Assembly: GCA_018830485.1 (NCBI GenBank)
Contig: JAHJRQ010000015.1
Span: forward strand, 1-64,000
Direction: 5' to 3'
Source of the DNA: Pseudomonadota bacterium
Lineage (GTDB): Bacteria; Desulfobacterota; Desulfobulbia; Desulfobulbales; Desulfurivibrionaceae
DNA length: 64,000 nt
The notes under the pieces were generated by a model. That model was not told the origin of the DNA. It saw only the letters and a list, made by a program, of their open reading frames with translations, and did not search any database. How positions within the stretch are numbered: the stretch's first letter is position 1; each line of letters starts with the position of its first letter. The translations under genes were made by a program, and so were the position numbers. Below, piece by piece: positions 32,534 through 44,505 of the stretch.

Positions 32534-33727
32534 CTATTTCTTTTTCACCAAAAAATAGAGCGCGCCAGGATGCTTCATATTGCCTGCCGCCGCCTCTGCA
32601 TAACGACCGCCGCCCCAGAACAGATCAAGCCTCGCCGGTCCGGCGATGGCGGAGCCGCAATCCTGATTCACCACAAAACGGCGCAAGGGTTCCCAGCCGA
32701 TGATTTCACCGGCCGCATCGGCTATTGGCTTGCGGGTGGCGAGAAAAGCAAGGCTGCCCGGGGGAAAGCAGCTCTGGTCCAGGGCCACGGACCGGCCCGC
32801 GGTCAGCGGCTCACCCAGGCAACCCATGGGACCGGCGGCGGAATCATCCCCCCAGCGGAAAAAGACAAAGGATTCGTTATGGCGCAGGATCTTCTCCCGC
32901 TCCTCGGGGTGTTCCTTGAGATAACGGACGATCCCGGGCATGGTCGCCTCTTCCTTTCTCAGGGCGCCGTTTTCCACCAGCAGCCGACCGATGCTGCGAT
33001 ACTCGCGCCCGTTTTTCGCGGCAAACTGCACCCGGTGCAGGGTACCGTCCGCAAGCTGTATCCGGCCGGACCCTTGAACATGCAGGATAAAGGCCTCCAC
33101 CGGATCAGCCAGATACACCAGTTCCTGCCCGGCCAGCAACCGGCCTGTTTCGATCTCGCCTCGGGTAAAATAGGGGACCAGGCTGCCGTTCTCCATCCGG
33201 CCTGTCCGCCCCTCCCCCCCCCGTGCCCCCGGAATGGAAACCAAATCCTGTGGGGCGCGGTACAAGGGATAACGGTAGACGGAGGTCCGCGTCAGGCTGG
33301 CCTTGAAAAGCGGCTCATAATACCCGGTGAGGAACATCCTCTGGTCAGAATCCCTGCCCTGTGCCCGGCAGAGCACGAAATCCCTGGTGAGAATCGCGGT
33401 CAGTTTCTGCGGGGAAGGCTTCTCCGCAATGATTCGCTTGAAGGCGAGCAGGGATTCGATGAACCGACCGGCGGAATACTCTCCTCCGCAGAGGGCAAAA
33501 GCCTTTCCCTCGGGAAGACGGCTCAGATAGTCCACGCTCCGGTCAATGGCGGAGGCAAGAGAGTCATACTCCAGATCGTCCTGGAACAACGGCGGCTCCG
33601 TCACCAAAAACGCCGTGGTTGCAGGATCGCATTGGCTGGCCACGGGCTGAACCAAGGCGAGGGTAAACCCGCAGCCCAGGATACAGAGTACCAAAAAAAT
33701 CCGTATTTTTTCCGCCCCAACCCGCAT
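32534..33727 (-). CDS. mltA: Membrane-bound lytic murein transglycosylase A
   Basis: 397 residues from ATG 33727 (AAGGAGG 10 bp upstream); the frame runs to 33817. Signal-type N-terminus (IFLVLCILGCGFTLALVQPV), MltA domain (FLTGYYEPLFKASLTRT; VEAFILHVQGSGRIQL) and C-terminal 3D domain (VVNQDCGSAIAGPARLDLFWGGG) with the catalytic Asp. Cleaves peptidoglycan glycan strands to 1,6-anhydro ends. Its TGA is 83 bp from the pilT start. Confidence 0.92.
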   Translation of the reverse strand: MRVGAEKIRIFLVLCILGCGFTLALVQPVASQCDPATTAFLVTEPPLFQDDLEYDSLASAIDRSVDYLSRLPEGKAFALCGGEYSAGRFIESLLAFKRIIAEKPSPQKLTAILTRDFVLCRAQGRDSDQRMFLTGYYEPLFKASLTRTSVYRYPLYRAPQDLVSIPGARGGEGRTGRMENGSLVPYFTRGEIETGRLLAGQELVYLADPVEAFILHVQGSGRIQLADGTLHRVQFAAKNGREYRSIGRLLVENGALRKEEATMPGIVRYLKEHPEEREKILRHNESFVFFRWGDDSAAGPMGCLGEPLTAGRSVALDQSCFPPGSLAFLATRKPIADAAGEIIGWEPLRRFVVNQDCGSAIAGPARLDLFWGGGRYAEAAAGNMKHPGALYFLVKKK

Positions 33728-34047
33728 CCGCTCCGCGCCTCCTTCTGGTATCCGGCCGCTTTCCACCATAGCAGTAAACAACCGAAATTGCATCCGGCGA
33801 AGTGCGATCCCCGCCACGCCTCTTCCCTGCTCCGCCTGCCTGTTGCAGGCTACTGCCCGGACGATCCGCGATAAAAAAAATGTGGCAATTGTCGCGGACT
33901 CTCGTTATATATCCCTACTCACTTAGGTATATACTCCTATATTCCAGGTCTTAGAAAGCACTCTGAAGCCAGCGCAAAGCTCCGATTACCGCGGGATACG
34001 AACACGACCGGCAACGGTTTTTTTTTAGCCTTTTGATTTCTTAGTCT

Positions 34048-34087
34048 CACAGGATCGCTCCCTGTATTGCGGACCTGTGGCTTTTTT
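34048..34087 (+). terminator. Terminator-like hairpin in the acs leader
   Basis: CACAGG (34048-34053) / CCTGTG (34074-34079) followed by GCTTTTTTC. It lies 36-75 bp upstream of the acs start and on the same strand; no gene precedes it on that strand, so it may be a leader attenuator. The 33728-34122 gap also contains the inverted repeat TCCGCGA/TCGCGGA near 33866-33897 and AT-rich TATATA stretches, but no ORF. Confidence 0.55.
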
Positions 34088-34122
34088 CATTTATGCGAAT
34101 CCAGCAATTTTCGGAGGTAATG

Positions 34123-36114
<1,992 letters not shown>

Positions 36115-36141
36115 GCAGAGTTTTTCATAGCATCAATAAAA

Positions 36142-36176
36142 AAGGAGCCGGAAATTTTTCCCCGGCTCCTTTTTTT
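36142..36176 (+). terminator. Intrinsic terminator of acs
   Basis: AAGGAGCCGG (36142-36151) / CCGGCTCCTT (36162-36171) followed by TTTTTTG. About 28 bp after the acs stop. Confidence 0.9.
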
Positions 36177-36204
36177 GTTGCATCCGGGAATTTTGAGGGG
36201 GGGG

Positions 36205-36420
36205 GCGCTGGCCTTTTCGCTGTTTCTCTTTCTTCTTTTGCGTGCCCAAAAGAAGAAACAAGAAAAAGGCACCCCAACCAGTCCTGGCCCTGCGGGCTTC
36301 CCTTGCTTCTCGCCGGGAGCGGGACGCGGAAAAACTCGGGCTTCGCCCTCAGACAGTTCCCGCGTCTTTTTCCGCCCCCGTCTGCGAGGCGCGGCAGGAC
36401 AAATGGGGGAGATTTCCATT
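36205..36420. repeat. Intergenic repeat element with internal hairpins
   Basis: TTTCTTCTTTTG (36229-36240) / CAAAAGAAGAAA (36247-36258) perfect hairpin, then a GGGACGCGG...CTCGGGCTTCGCCCTCAGACAG...CCCGCG structured tract up to about 36400. The sequence is of the widespread ccttttcttt...caaaagaagaaac repeat type seen between genes of many proteobacteria. No gene in 36177-36555. Confidence 0.7.
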
Positions 36421-36498
36421 GGCACGCAGCCGCAATTGTGATTTTTCAAACTGACCCACTGGCCACTATCCCCTTTGCTTCCCCCGCCTTTTCAGGTA

Positions 36499-36533
36499 TT
36501 TTGACCGGGCAGACCCACGTTGCCCGGTCAAAA
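36499..36533. promoter_or_regulatory. Perfect 13-bp hairpin upstream of the AgcS symporter gene
   Basis: TTTTGACCGGGCA (36499-36511) / TGCCCGGTCAAAA (36521-36533), loop of 9. It ends 22 bp before the symporter start. Without a long U-tract it may act as an RNA switch or roadblock, or form part of the preceding repeat. Confidence 0.6.
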
Positions 36534-36555
36534 ACCTTTTCTATAAGGCGCATCC

Positions 36556-37878
36556 ATGGCTTCCATCGAATTATTGATCTCCACCCTCTCCGGCTGGATC
36601 TGGGGGCCACCCATGCTGGTGCTCCTGGTGGGCACCGGCCTGTACCTAACCGTCATCCTGCGCGGCATGCAGTTTCGCGCCCTGCCCCACGCCCTGCGCT
36701 TGATCTGGCGCAAGGAGCACGCCGGCGACGGCGACATCAGCCATTTTGCCGCCCTGATGACCGCCCTGGCCGCCACGGTGGGCATCGGCAACATCGTCGG
36801 CGTGGCCACCGCCATCACCCTGGGCGGGCCAGGGGCGGTGTTCTGGATGTGGATGACCGGGCTGGTCGGCATGGCCACCAAATACGCGGAAGCGGTGCTG
36901 GCCGTGAAGTACCGGGAAAAGGGCGAACACGGCATGCGCGGCGGCCCCATGTACTACCTGGCCAAGGGCGCCGGTCTCCCCAAGCTGGCCTGGCTCTTCG
37001 CCCTGTTCACCGCCCTGGCCACCTTCGGCATCGGCAACATGACCCAGGCCAATGCCGTGGCCACCATCTTCCAATCGACCTTCAACATCGAACCCTGGCT
37101 CACCGGCACGGTGCTGATGCTCCTTACCGGGTTGGTGATTCTGGGCGGCATCAAGTCCATCGGCAGGTTCACCTCGTTGCTGGTGCCGTTCATGATCGTC
37201 GGCTATGTCAGTGCCGCGCTGCTGGTGTTGGCGCTCAACCTCAGCGAAATCCCCCACGCCTTGGGGTTGATTTTCTACCATGCCTTCAACCCGGCGGCAG
37301 CCTCCGGCGGCTTTGCCGGCTCGGCGGTGGCCGCCTCCATGCGCTACGGCATTGCCCGCGGCGTCTTTTCCAACGAGTCGGGGCTGGGTTCCTCCCCCAT
37401 TGCCGCAGCCGCCGCCCGCACCCGCGATCCGGTCAGGCAGGCGCTGGTGAGCATGACCCAGACCTTCATCGACACCCTGGTGGTCTGCACCATTACCGCC
37501 CTGGTGATCCTGACCGGCCACGCCTGGCTGGAAGGGGTCGCGCCGGGACAACTGACCAGCGCCAGCTTCGGCGAGACCCTGGGCCACACCGGGGTGATGA
37601 TTGTCGCGCTGGCCACGGCGCTCTTTGCCTACTCTACCCTGATCGGCTGGAATTATTACGGGGAAAAGGCCATCGAATATCTGGCGGGACGCGGCGCCAT
37701 TGCCCCCTATCGGGTGGTCTTCGTGGCGGTGGTGATTGTGGGGGCGATGATGAAACTGGAATTCGTCTGGAATTTTTCCGACCTGATGAACGGGATGATG
37801 GCCATTCCCAACATTGTCGGCTTGCTGCTGCTCTCTCAGGTGGTCAAGACGGAAACCGAGCGGTATTTTCAGCGCTGA
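36556..37878 (+). CDS. Sodium/alanine symporter family protein (AgcS)
   Basis: 440 residues, about ten membrane helices. AgcS signature: GIGNIVGVATAITLGGPGAVFWMW near helix 3, and GVFSNESGLGSSPIAAAAA in the middle. Typical length. Imports alanine or glycine with Na+ or H+. Followed by a MITE-like element with an embedded terminator. Confidence 0.93.
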   Translation: MASIELLISTLSGWIWGPPMLVLLVGTGLYLTVILRGMQFRALPHALRLIWRKEHAGDGDISHFAALMTALAATVGIGNIVGVATAITLGGPGAVFWMWMTGLVGMATKYAEAVLAVKYREKGEHGMRGGPMYYLAKGAGLPKLAWLFALFTALATFGIGNMTQANAVATIFQSTFNIEPWLTGTVLMLLTGLVILGGIKSIGRFTSLLVPFMIVGYVSAALLVLALNLSEIPHALGLIFYHAFNPAAASGGFAGSAVAASMRYGIARGVFSNESGLGSSPIAAAAARTRDPVRQALVSMTQTFIDTLVVCTITALVILTGHAWLEGVAPGQLTSASFGETLGHTGVMIVALATALFAYSTLIGWNYYGEKAIEYLAGRGAIAPYRVVFVAVVIVGAMMKLEFVWNFSDLMNGMMAIPNIVGLLLLSQVVKTETERYFQR

Positions 37879-37889
37879 GGCGCACCATC

Positions 37890-38058
37890 CTAGCAGGGTG
37901 TTGAAAAACTCGTTTTTCGATGCCCTGCGTGCGATCCCGGGATGGATCGCCAATTTCGACGAGTATTAACCCGTTGAAATTGTGAGATCGGACAGAATTC
38001 ACTTCTGGCCGGTCGTGGTTAAAAAAAGCCAGGACGGCTTTTTTTAACATCCTGTTAG
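37890..38058. repeat. MITE-like element downstream of the AgcS gene
   Basis: Terminal inverted repeats CTAGCAGGGTGTTGAAAAA (37890-37908) and TTTTTTTAACATCCTGTTAG (38039-38058). The tagcagg-tgttgaaaaac end is a commonly repeated start of such elements in deltaproteobacterial genomes. About 169 bp, no ORF. Confidence 0.75.
38021..38045. terminator. Bidirectional terminator inside the MITE-like element
   Basis: AAAAAAAGCC (38021-38030) / GGCTTTTTTT (38036-38045), perfect with a 5-base loop. T-rich on either strand, so it can end both the AgcS transcript and, with mltB ending at 38078, the minus-strand transcript. Confidence 0.85.
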
Positions 38059-38077
38059 AGAGCCAGAAGCGGTGGGG

Positions 38078-39130
38078 CTACTCTTTGAGTTTTTCCGCCA
38101 GTTCAACAGCGACCATGGCGTAACGGTTGGAGTTGTTCCATTTGGTGATGGCCTGGAAGTTGGGATAGCCCGCCACATAGCGCATCCCGCCATCCAACAG
38201 CTCAAGACCGACAATGGTCAGATCCTTGTTCTCCGGAGATGGCGGCAGGTCGACATTCTGGATCTTTTTCACCGCCGTGCGGCTAACAAAGCCTTTCCGC
38301 CCTTGGGCATAGGCTTTTTCCAGCTTCTCCCCCTTCAGCTTCGGCCCGAGTTCGTGGTAGACCGGCCCCTTGAAAGTCCAGCCGAATCGCTGGAGATAGT
38401 TGGCAATGCTGGCCAGGACATCGGGCACCGACTCCCAGACATCGCGGCGGCCATCCCCGTCAAAATCCACGGCATACAGGCGGAAACTTGAGGGAATGAA
38501 CTGGGTCTGGCCAAAGGCTCCGCCATAGGAGCCGGTGATGGCCAGCGGATCGACCCCGTTCTCCCTGCACAGCAGCAGATATTCGATCAACTGGGTCCGA
38601 TAGAACTTGCTGCGGCGGGGATAGGCGTCAAACATGGTATTGAGGGTCTGAAACATGCTGAACCCCCCCTTGTGCTCGCCGAACCTGCTTTCAATTCCCC
38701 AGATGGCCACGACAATCTCCCGCTCGACGCCAAGTTCTTTTTCAACCCGGTCCAGCAGCTCCCGGTGTTCGAGCAGAAGCCTTTTTCCTTCCTGAACCAT
38801 CTGCGGGGTGATGAATCGCGGCGAGTACTCGAAATAGGGCTTGGCCTCCCACTGGGTATCCATGAGCTCCAGCACCCGCTTTTTAATGGTGACCCCGGAA
38901 AAAAGGCGGTCCAGCTCTTCCCGGCTGAAGCCGTGCTGCGCCGCCAGTTCCTGGAACAGCTCCTGATAGCGCGGGCTGGCAAGATCGATAACCTGACCCT
39001 CCTCGACCAAGTCGGCGGCCAGAGGCAACGGTTCCCCGGCCCCGGCAAAACTCGGCGGACAGGGAAAGATGACGCAGGATAAGAGAAGAAACAGGCCGGC
39101 AACGGTTCCATGCAACACGGAAAAACTCAT
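38078..39130 (-). CDS. Lytic murein transglycosylase B-like protein
   Basis: 350 residues from the ATG at 39130 that overlaps the preceding stop. Signal peptide (VAGLFLLLSCVIFPCPPSFA). Family GH103 motifs: catalytic Glu in VAIWGIESRFGEHKG, AFGQTQFIPSSF, and DFDGDGRRDVWES (calcium-loop like). Cleaves peptidoglycan. No lipobox, so soluble periplasmic. Translationally coupled to the DHH gene upstream. Confidence 0.93.
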   Translation of the reverse strand: MSFSVLHGTVAGLFLLLSCVIFPCPPSFAGAGEPLPLAADLVEEGQVIDLASPRYQELFQELAAQHGFSREELDRLFSGVTIKKRVLELMDTQWEAKPYFEYSPRFITPQMVQEGKRLLLEHRELLDRVEKELGVEREIVVAIWGIESRFGEHKGGFSMFQTLNTMFDAYPRRSKFYRTQLIEYLLLCRENGVDPLAITGSYGGAFGQTQFIPSSFRLYAVDFDGDGRRDVWESVPDVLASIANYLQRFGWTFKGPVYHELGPKLKGEKLEKAYAQGRKGFVSRTAVKKIQNVDLPPSPENKDLTIVGLELLDGGMRYVAGYPNFQAITKWNNSNRYAMVAVELAEKLKE

Positions 39131-40089
39131 GGGCAAAACACCTCGAAAAATTTCTGAAAAAAATCCTCAACCTGTTCGGTCGGCAGGGCATTGATCCCAG
39201 CGGCTCCGGCCCGGCCGCCGCCGGTGGGAAAAGCGCGGCACAGATTGTCGGCGCCAAAACGCCGGGCAAGGGGCGCACGCACGCTGACCATAAAGGTGGC
39301 GTCGCCATTGTCCACCAGCAGGGCGTGGGCCATGTCCGGTTTCTCTCTGGCCCGTTCGTTGCTGAACACCCCGGCGACCCGGCTGGCCCATTTTTCCGCG
39401 GGAAAGGCAAAAATCCGGCCATGGGCTTTTTCCCGCAGGGGTTTCGCCTCCCTGGCCAGCCTGAGATCATCGGCAAAACCCTGGCGCAACAGGGCCGGAA
39501 TCTGCGATTCCGCACAAAAGTCCAGGGGGTCGGCATAGGGCTGTACCGCCGCGTAGAGCGCCTGGGGCGGCAGATGCAGATCCGCCACCTTGTGCCCGTA
39601 GCCGTTGTAGTTCATCAACTCGCCCAGCTCCCGCAACCCCTCCACCTGAGCCTCCGACAAAGCCAGGGCGGCGGCCGCCTTGCGGGCCGAATCGTGAAGA
39701 TTGTCGCCAAAGGCCGCAGCCACAGCCCATCCCCGGAAACGTCCGCCCAGGAGTCCATCGACAATAAGGGAGGTGCAGATCTCAGGGCTGGGATCAAGGT
39801 GGGAAATCAGGTTGGGACTGAGCGGCGGATCACCGGCAAAGTGGTGATCCACATAGAACACCCGGCAGGAATCAAGCAGTTGCAACAATGCGGTCCGGTT
39901 GCTGTCCAGGGAGATATCCAGCACGGTGAGCTCTGCCCCCCGCACCTGGGCCACCTGCTCAAGCAGCCGGATGTCCCGCTTCACCCCGGTCACCAGGGTG
40001 GCCTCGCGAGGCTCTGCCAGGCGAAGCTGGTGCAGGGCGCAGATGCCGTCCGCATCCCCGTTGAAGATGTCGTAATACTTCGTGGTCAT
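39127..40089 (-). CDS. DHH-family phosphoesterase
   Basis: 320 residues. Starts YYDIFNGDADGICALHQLRL (first metal motif D-x-D), has CRVFYVDHHFAGD (DHH) and a C-terminal DHHA1-like part with NERAREKPDMAHALLV and FPTGGGRAGAAGINAL. Fits the nanoRNase/pAp phosphatase side of the superfamily rather than RecJ, but the substrate is not decided. Preceded by lptD on the same strand, with a 20-bp gap, and followed by the MltB-like gene with overlap. Confidence 0.8.
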   Translation of the reverse strand: MTTKYYDIFNGDADGICALHQLRLAEPREATLVTGVKRDIRLLEQVAQVRGAELTVLDISLDSNRTALLQLLDSCRVFYVDHHFAGDPPLSPNLISHLDPSPEICTSLIVDGLLGGRFRGWAVAAAFGDNLHDSARKAAAALALSEAQVEGLRELGELMNYNGYGHKVADLHLPPQALYAAVQPYADPLDFCAESQIPALLRQGFADDLRLAREAKPLREKAHGRIFAFPAEKWASRVAGVFSNERAREKPDMAHALLVDNGDATFMVSVRAPLARRFGADNLCRAFPTGGGRAGAAGINALPTEQVEDFFQKFFEVFCP

Positions 40090-40109
40090 GCCGCCATCCT
40101 GCGCTCGAA

Positions 40110-42452
40110 TCAGAGATTGCTCTTGCCCAGGCGGGCAACGCGGCCCACGCCGTCGAGAGAAAAGATGAGCATTACCCGCTCGTCGTCGGGAGTCCTGCTT
40201 GTCTCCAGCTCCATCATCCAGCAGGCGGGTTGATAGATCAGGCGAACCCGGGATTCCACCGTATGGTCCTCGGAAAAAGACTTAACCAAATAGTAGGAGG
40301 CGGAAATGGTCTCTGTCAGCCGCACCCCGGCCATGCCGATCAGGTCATGGGTCGATTCCCCGAGATCGGTATAAAAATAGGGGGCGATCATGCCGCTGTC
40401 CTGCAAATAGCGGTAATTAAGGCCCAACAAGTGCCCGCCGGTGAAATTATACTGATTGAGCAACTCATACCGGGTCACGCCTTTCCCATACATGCTCACG
40501 TTGGTCTGATAGCCGAGGGCCCAGTTCGGCACCGGGGATACTGTCGCCTCAAACCTGAGATCGGACCAGTCATACCGCTTTCCTTCCGCGGGCAACCCGG
40601 AACTTGCCGGATTTTCCTCCCGCAGATCATAGGTCTGCAAGACCCGGAACAACCCGAGATTGCGGTTCCAGAAATCGCCCTTCTTCGTAACGCCGCCCAA
40701 GGTGAAATAGTTATTGAACTGCCAGGTCAGCCAGTTTTTCCGCTCCAACCGATCCACGCCGTCAAAATACCCGAGGCTGTCGCCAAGATTCGGCAGTTCC
40801 TGGGTTCTGGTCAGGTATTCATACACGAGGTTGGGCCGGATCATGTGCTCCAGCCAATCGGATTTTCCCAGGTCAAAATCGCGCAGCAGGATGGTTGCCA
40901 TGTTGCCGGTGAAATCATAGGCCTGCCGATCCTGGAAACGCTCCTTATCCCAGGTGGAATCCCCGTAGGATTCAAGCTGGTAGGCGGTTTCCCGAACCCC
41001 GCCGCTGAGCTTACCCTCGAGCCATCCGCCCCGGGGCAGAAAAGAGATCAGCTTGGGGTGCAGATCCAGCCGCTGGGTTCCGATCCCATCTTCGCGCCAG
41101 TAGTTGACGTATTCGGAATCCCAGGCGGTGCTCATCCGCGTGCCGCTGATGGGTATGCGCCCGGTGAAGTCAAGCCGGGGCAGGGCCTGCAGCGGACTGG
41201 TTGTCCGGGATACAATGGAGTATTCCCCGGCTTCCAGCACCCCGTCCCCGTCATCCGTGCCAAGCAGGATGTCATGGCGCGTATCCTGCCTGGTCCGCAA
41301 TTCACCGCTGGCTACCATGTTCGACCACACCTTGACCAACTGCAGGGAAGACTCCCGCTCGGAGATGGTTTCCTCCCGAAGATCCCGGCCGAACTGATCG
41401 AGAAACACGAGATTGCTCGCCGTGTGGCCCATGGAACCTTCATCGAATTCCTGCAGATAATCCTGGTCGGAAACAAGATCAAGGTCAAGTCTGCCGGTCA
41501 GGTTGTCGCCGAAATCATGGTTGGCCTTGCCCCGCAGCCAGTACCGGTTGGCATCTCTCCGGATAAGGCCATCGTTTTTGTATTCATTCGTAAGATCCGC
41601 GCCCTCGACAAGATCATCGCGCATGTAACTGAGCATGAAGGTTCCGTAGGATTCAGGCCCTTTCACATAGCGGAATTCTCCGCCATACTGGACGCCCCTC
41701 TCGGAGAGGTAGCCGGGATACAGGGTGATGTCCGTGCTGGGAGAGACATTGAGAAAAACCGGAATCATCAGGCCCAACCCGCTCCGGCTTGAATGCGACC
41801 ATTCCGGAAAGAGCAGGCCGCTTTCCCGTTTGGTCTTGGCCGGAAAGGTGAAATACGGGGTATAGGCCAGGGGGGCGTTTTTCACATGAAAAACAGCGTT
41901 GGTCATCTGGGCCATGCCGTCCACGGTGAGCTTGGTGGTGCTGCTGGTGAACGACCAGGGCGGGCTTTTCCCTTCCTCGGGCTTGCAGGCTGTGGCCCAG
42001 CCTTTTTTCAGGGTGTAGCTGAACTCCCCTGTTTTCACCACCTCTTGCCCGGTGACATACATGTGGTTTTCCGCCATGAAGATGGTGGAATCCCTGAAGG
42101 TGCCGGTCTCGGACCCAAGGTCCATATCCACGCTATTGGCGGTGATCTCGTCGCGGCCGGACAGAATGTAGACATTGCCCCGGGCCTTGACCGTGCCGCG
42201 CTCCACATCGTACCGGGCCCAGTCCGCCCTGATAAACATGCCGCCGGGCCCCAGATTTTTGGGCCGGATCATGACCACATTCCCCTCGGCCAGGATACTG
42301 TTCGGTTCGTCCAGGCGGACCAGGCTGTCCGCAGTGATCTCCCAGGGAAGAGGCCCGGTCGACGCCCGAACGGGACCGACGCCGGCAAGGACGGCCAAGG
42401 TCACCACCATGCTGCACAGGACGCCGCCTGGAGTTATCCGTCTCTCTGCCAT
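40110..42452 (-). CDS. lptD: LPS-assembly protein LptD
   Basis: 780 residues from the ATG at 42452 (frame to 42518). Signal peptide (CSMVVTLAVLAGVGPVRA), an N-terminal OstA/LptA-like jellyroll (ITADSLVRLDEPNSILAEGNVVM ... ARGNVYILSGRDEI), then a large outer-membrane barrel ending LEHMIRPNLVYEYLTRTQE to RVRLIYQPACWMMELETS. Inserts lipopolysaccharide into the outer leaflet together with LptE. The presence of lptD shows a Gram-negative envelope. Lies 69 bp downstream of ilvD. Confidence 0.93.
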   Translation of the reverse strand: MAERRITPGGVLCSMVVTLAVLAGVGPVRASTGPLPWEITADSLVRLDEPNSILAEGNVVMIRPKNLGPGGMFIRADWARYDVERGTVKARGNVYILSGRDEITANSVDMDLGSETGTFRDSTIFMAENHMYVTGQEVVKTGEFSYTLKKGWATACKPEEGKSPPWSFTSSTTKLTVDGMAQMTNAVFHVKNAPLAYTPYFTFPAKTKRESGLLFPEWSHSSRSGLGLMIPVFLNVSPSTDITLYPGYLSERGVQYGGEFRYVKGPESYGTFMLSYMRDDLVEGADLTNEYKNDGLIRRDANRYWLRGKANHDFGDNLTGRLDLDLVSDQDYLQEFDEGSMGHTASNLVFLDQFGRDLREETISERESSLQLVKVWSNMVASGELRTRQDTRHDILLGTDDGDGVLEAGEYSIVSRTTSPLQALPRLDFTGRIPISGTRMSTAWDSEYVNYWREDGIGTQRLDLHPKLISFLPRGGWLEGKLSGGVRETAYQLESYGDSTWDKERFQDRQAYDFTGNMATILLRDFDLGKSDWLEHMIRPNLVYEYLTRTQELPNLGDSLGYFDGVDRLERKNWLTWQFNNYFTLGGVTKKGDFWNRNLGLFRVLQTYDLREENPASSGLPAEGKRYDWSDLRFEATVSPVPNWALGYQTNVSMYGKGVTRYELLNQYNFTGGHLLGLNYRYLQDSGMIAPYFYTDLGESTHDLIGMAGVRLTETISASYYLVKSFSEDHTVESRVRLIYQPACWMMELETSRTPDDERVMLIFSLDGVGRVARLGKSNL

Positions 42453-42521
42453 GTCTTCCCCGTCAGGCGTTATGCGGCGCTGCCGGATCAACCCTGCGCT
42501 CCGCCCGCTTGCCTTCAATCC

Positions 42522-44219
42522 TCAATCCGCCTGCCGGTTGCAGGCATCGTCTCTCAAAACGGCGCCGGTGCTGCCGGAGGTCACCATCCGGGCATATCGG
42601 GCTGCATAGCCGCTGGTGATCTTGGGCGCTGGCGGCTGCCAGTTGTGCTGCCGCTGGGCCAGAACCCCTTCCGCCACCACCAGTTCGATGGATTTGTGCC
42701 GGATATCGATGGTGATCCGGTCGCCTTCCGCGACAAAGGCAATGGGGCCGCCATCCGCCGCTTCCGGAGAGACATGGCCGATGCAGGCGCCCTGGGTGCC
42801 GCCGCTGAAACGCCCGTCGGTGATCAGGGCCACGCTCTTGCCCAAACCCATGCCGACAATGGCCGAGGTCGGGGAGAGCATTTCCGGCATGCCGGGTCCG
42901 CCCTTGGGACCGCAATAGCGGATGACCACCACGTCGCCGGCCTTGATCTTGTTGCCTAAAATAGCCGCCTGGGCTTCTTCCTCGGATTCGAACACCCGGG
43001 CCGGGCCGCTGTGCTTGAGCATCTCTTCGGCCACCGCCGACTGCTTGACCACGCAGCCGTCCGGAGCCAGATTTCCGTAAAGCACGGCTATGCCGCCGAA
43101 TTCGTGATAGGGCTCATCCACGGGCCGGATGACATCGGCGTCCCGCACCCGGACCTTTTCCAAATTTTCGCCCAGGGTCTTGCCGGTGACGGTCATCACC
43201 TCCAGATTCAGGCCCGTTTCGGTGTTGAGCAGTTCGCGCATCACCGCTTGCACTCCGCCGGCCTCGTCCAACTGCTGCAGGCTGTGCGGCCCGCCGGGAA
43301 TCAGGCTGCAGAGATGGGGCACCCGCTCGCTCACCTCATTGAACAGGGCCAGGGGCAAATCCACCCCCGCCTCCTTGGCGATGGCAGGGACATGGAGGAC
43401 GGTATTGGTGGAACAGCCCAGGGCCATGTCGATGGCCATGGCGTTCTCAAAGGCGGCGCGGGTGGCGATATCCCGGGGACGGATATCGTCGGCCAACAGT
43501 CGCATCACCGCCATGCCCGCTTCCTTGGCCAGCCGGATCCGGGCCGCGGCCACTGCCGGAATGGTGCCGTTGCCAGGCAAGCCGAGGCCGATGGCCTCGG
43601 TGAGGCAGTTCATCGAATTAGCGGTGAACATCCCGGCACAGGAACCGCATCCGGGGCAGGCATGATCCTCGAGTTCGTCCAGCTCTTCCAGGCTCATGGT
43701 CTCACCCTTCACCCGGCCAACCCCTTCGAAAACGCTGACCAGATGCACGTCCTTGCCGCGGAAACGCCCGGTGAGCATGGGGCCGCCGCTCACCATGATG
43801 GCCGGGATATTGACCCGCAGCATGGCCATGAGCATGCCCGGCGTCACCTTATCGCAGTTGGGAATCATCACCAGGGCGTCAAAGGGATGGGCCATGGCCA
43901 TAATCTCCACCGAATCGGCAATGATCTCGCGGCTGGCCAGGGAATACTTCATGCCATTGTGGTTCATGGCCAGGCCGTCGCAGACCCCGATGGTCCCGAA
44001 GGCGATGGGGGTGCCTCCGGCGATGCGGACCCCGGTTTTCACCGCTTCGAGAATCTTGTCAAGATGGATATGACCGGGAATGATCTCGTTGTGGGCGTGC
44101 GCAATGCCGATCAGGGGCCGCCTGATCTCCTCGTTGGTGTAGCCCATGGCCTTGAGCAGGGAACGATGCGGCGCCCGCTCCACCCCTTTGCGTATTGCAT
44201 CACTGCGCATCTTTTTCAT
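42522..44219 (-). CDS. ilvD: Dihydroxy-acid dehydratase
   Basis: 565 residues. IlvD/Edd family motifs: [32 protein letters not shown], cluster region [23 protein letters not shown], and [17 protein letters not shown] (here CSTNTVLH). Dehydrates dihydroxyvalerate and dihydroxymethylvalerate in branched-chain amino acid synthesis, using a [2Fe-2S] or [4Fe-4S] cluster. The C-terminus has a short extension ([10 protein letters not shown]). Preceded by a consensus-like promoter. Confidence 0.96.
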   Translation of the reverse strand: MKKMRSDAIRKGVERAPHRSLLKAMGYTNEEIRRPLIGIAHAHNEIIPGHIHLDKILEAVKTGVRIAGGTPIAFGTIGVCDGLAMNHNGMKYSLASREIIADSVEIMAMAHPFDALVMIPNCDKVTPGMLMAMLRVNIPAIMVSGGPMLTGRFRGKDVHLVSVFEGVGRVKGETMSLEELDELEDHACPGCGSCAGMFTANSMNCLTEAIGLGLPGNGTIPAVAAARIRLAKEAGMAVMRLLADDIRPRDIATRAAFENAMAIDMALGCSTNTVLHVPAIAKEAGVDLPLALFNEVSERVPHLCSLIPGGPHSLQQLDEAGGVQAVMRELLNTETGLNLEVMTVTGKTLGENLEKVRVRDADVIRPVDEPYHEFGGIAVLYGNLAPDGCVVKQSAVAEEMLKHSGPARVFESEEEAQAAILGNKIKAGDVVVIRYCGPKGGPGMPEMLSPTSAIVGMGLGKSVALITDGRFSGGTQGACIGHVSPEAADGGPIAFVAEGDRITIDIRHKSIELVVAEGVLAQRQHNWQPPAPKITSGYAARYARMVTSGSTGAVLRDDACNRQAD

Positions 44220-44274
44220 AGGTCGATTCCCGTCGATTGTCCTGATTTTTTCATAGGTTGATCAAAACTTGAGA

Positions 44275-44302
44275 ATACTAGCAGGACGCTGCCTGCTGTC
44301 AA
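44275..44302 (-). promoter_or_regulatory. Sigma-70-type promoter of ilvD
   Basis: Minus strand TTGACA (44302-44297), 16-bp spacer GCAGGCAGCGTCCTGC, which is partly palindromic, then TAGTAT (44280-44275). Leader of about 50 bases to the ATG at 44219. Confidence 0.75.
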
Positions 44303-44375
44303 GGCAAAAGTCTGCTGTGCCCCAAATTTGACGAGCAAAACAGAGGAAAACTGCTACACGCCCGCTTATTTTTCT

Positions 44376-44404
44376 TTGACTTTCCATTTCCCATAACATA
44401 GGAT
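44376..44404 (+). promoter_or_regulatory. Sigma-70-type promoter of the small secreted protein gene
   Basis: TTGACT (44376-44381), exactly 17 bp, TAGGAT (44399-44404). About 95 bp upstream of the ATG at 44506. Confidence 0.6.
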
Positions 44405-44505
44405 CGTAATATCCGGATATCAATCAGAAAAAAAGTAACCAACTGGCAAAATTACGTTCATTGCTGTGATGACCTTTTATCTCTCCCTCGCATAGGTGAA
44501 TCGTC

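Noticed and set aside
33728-33817. Longer mltA start
   Set aside because: AAGGAGG lies before the ATG at 33727, and the extension lacks a signal-like sequence.
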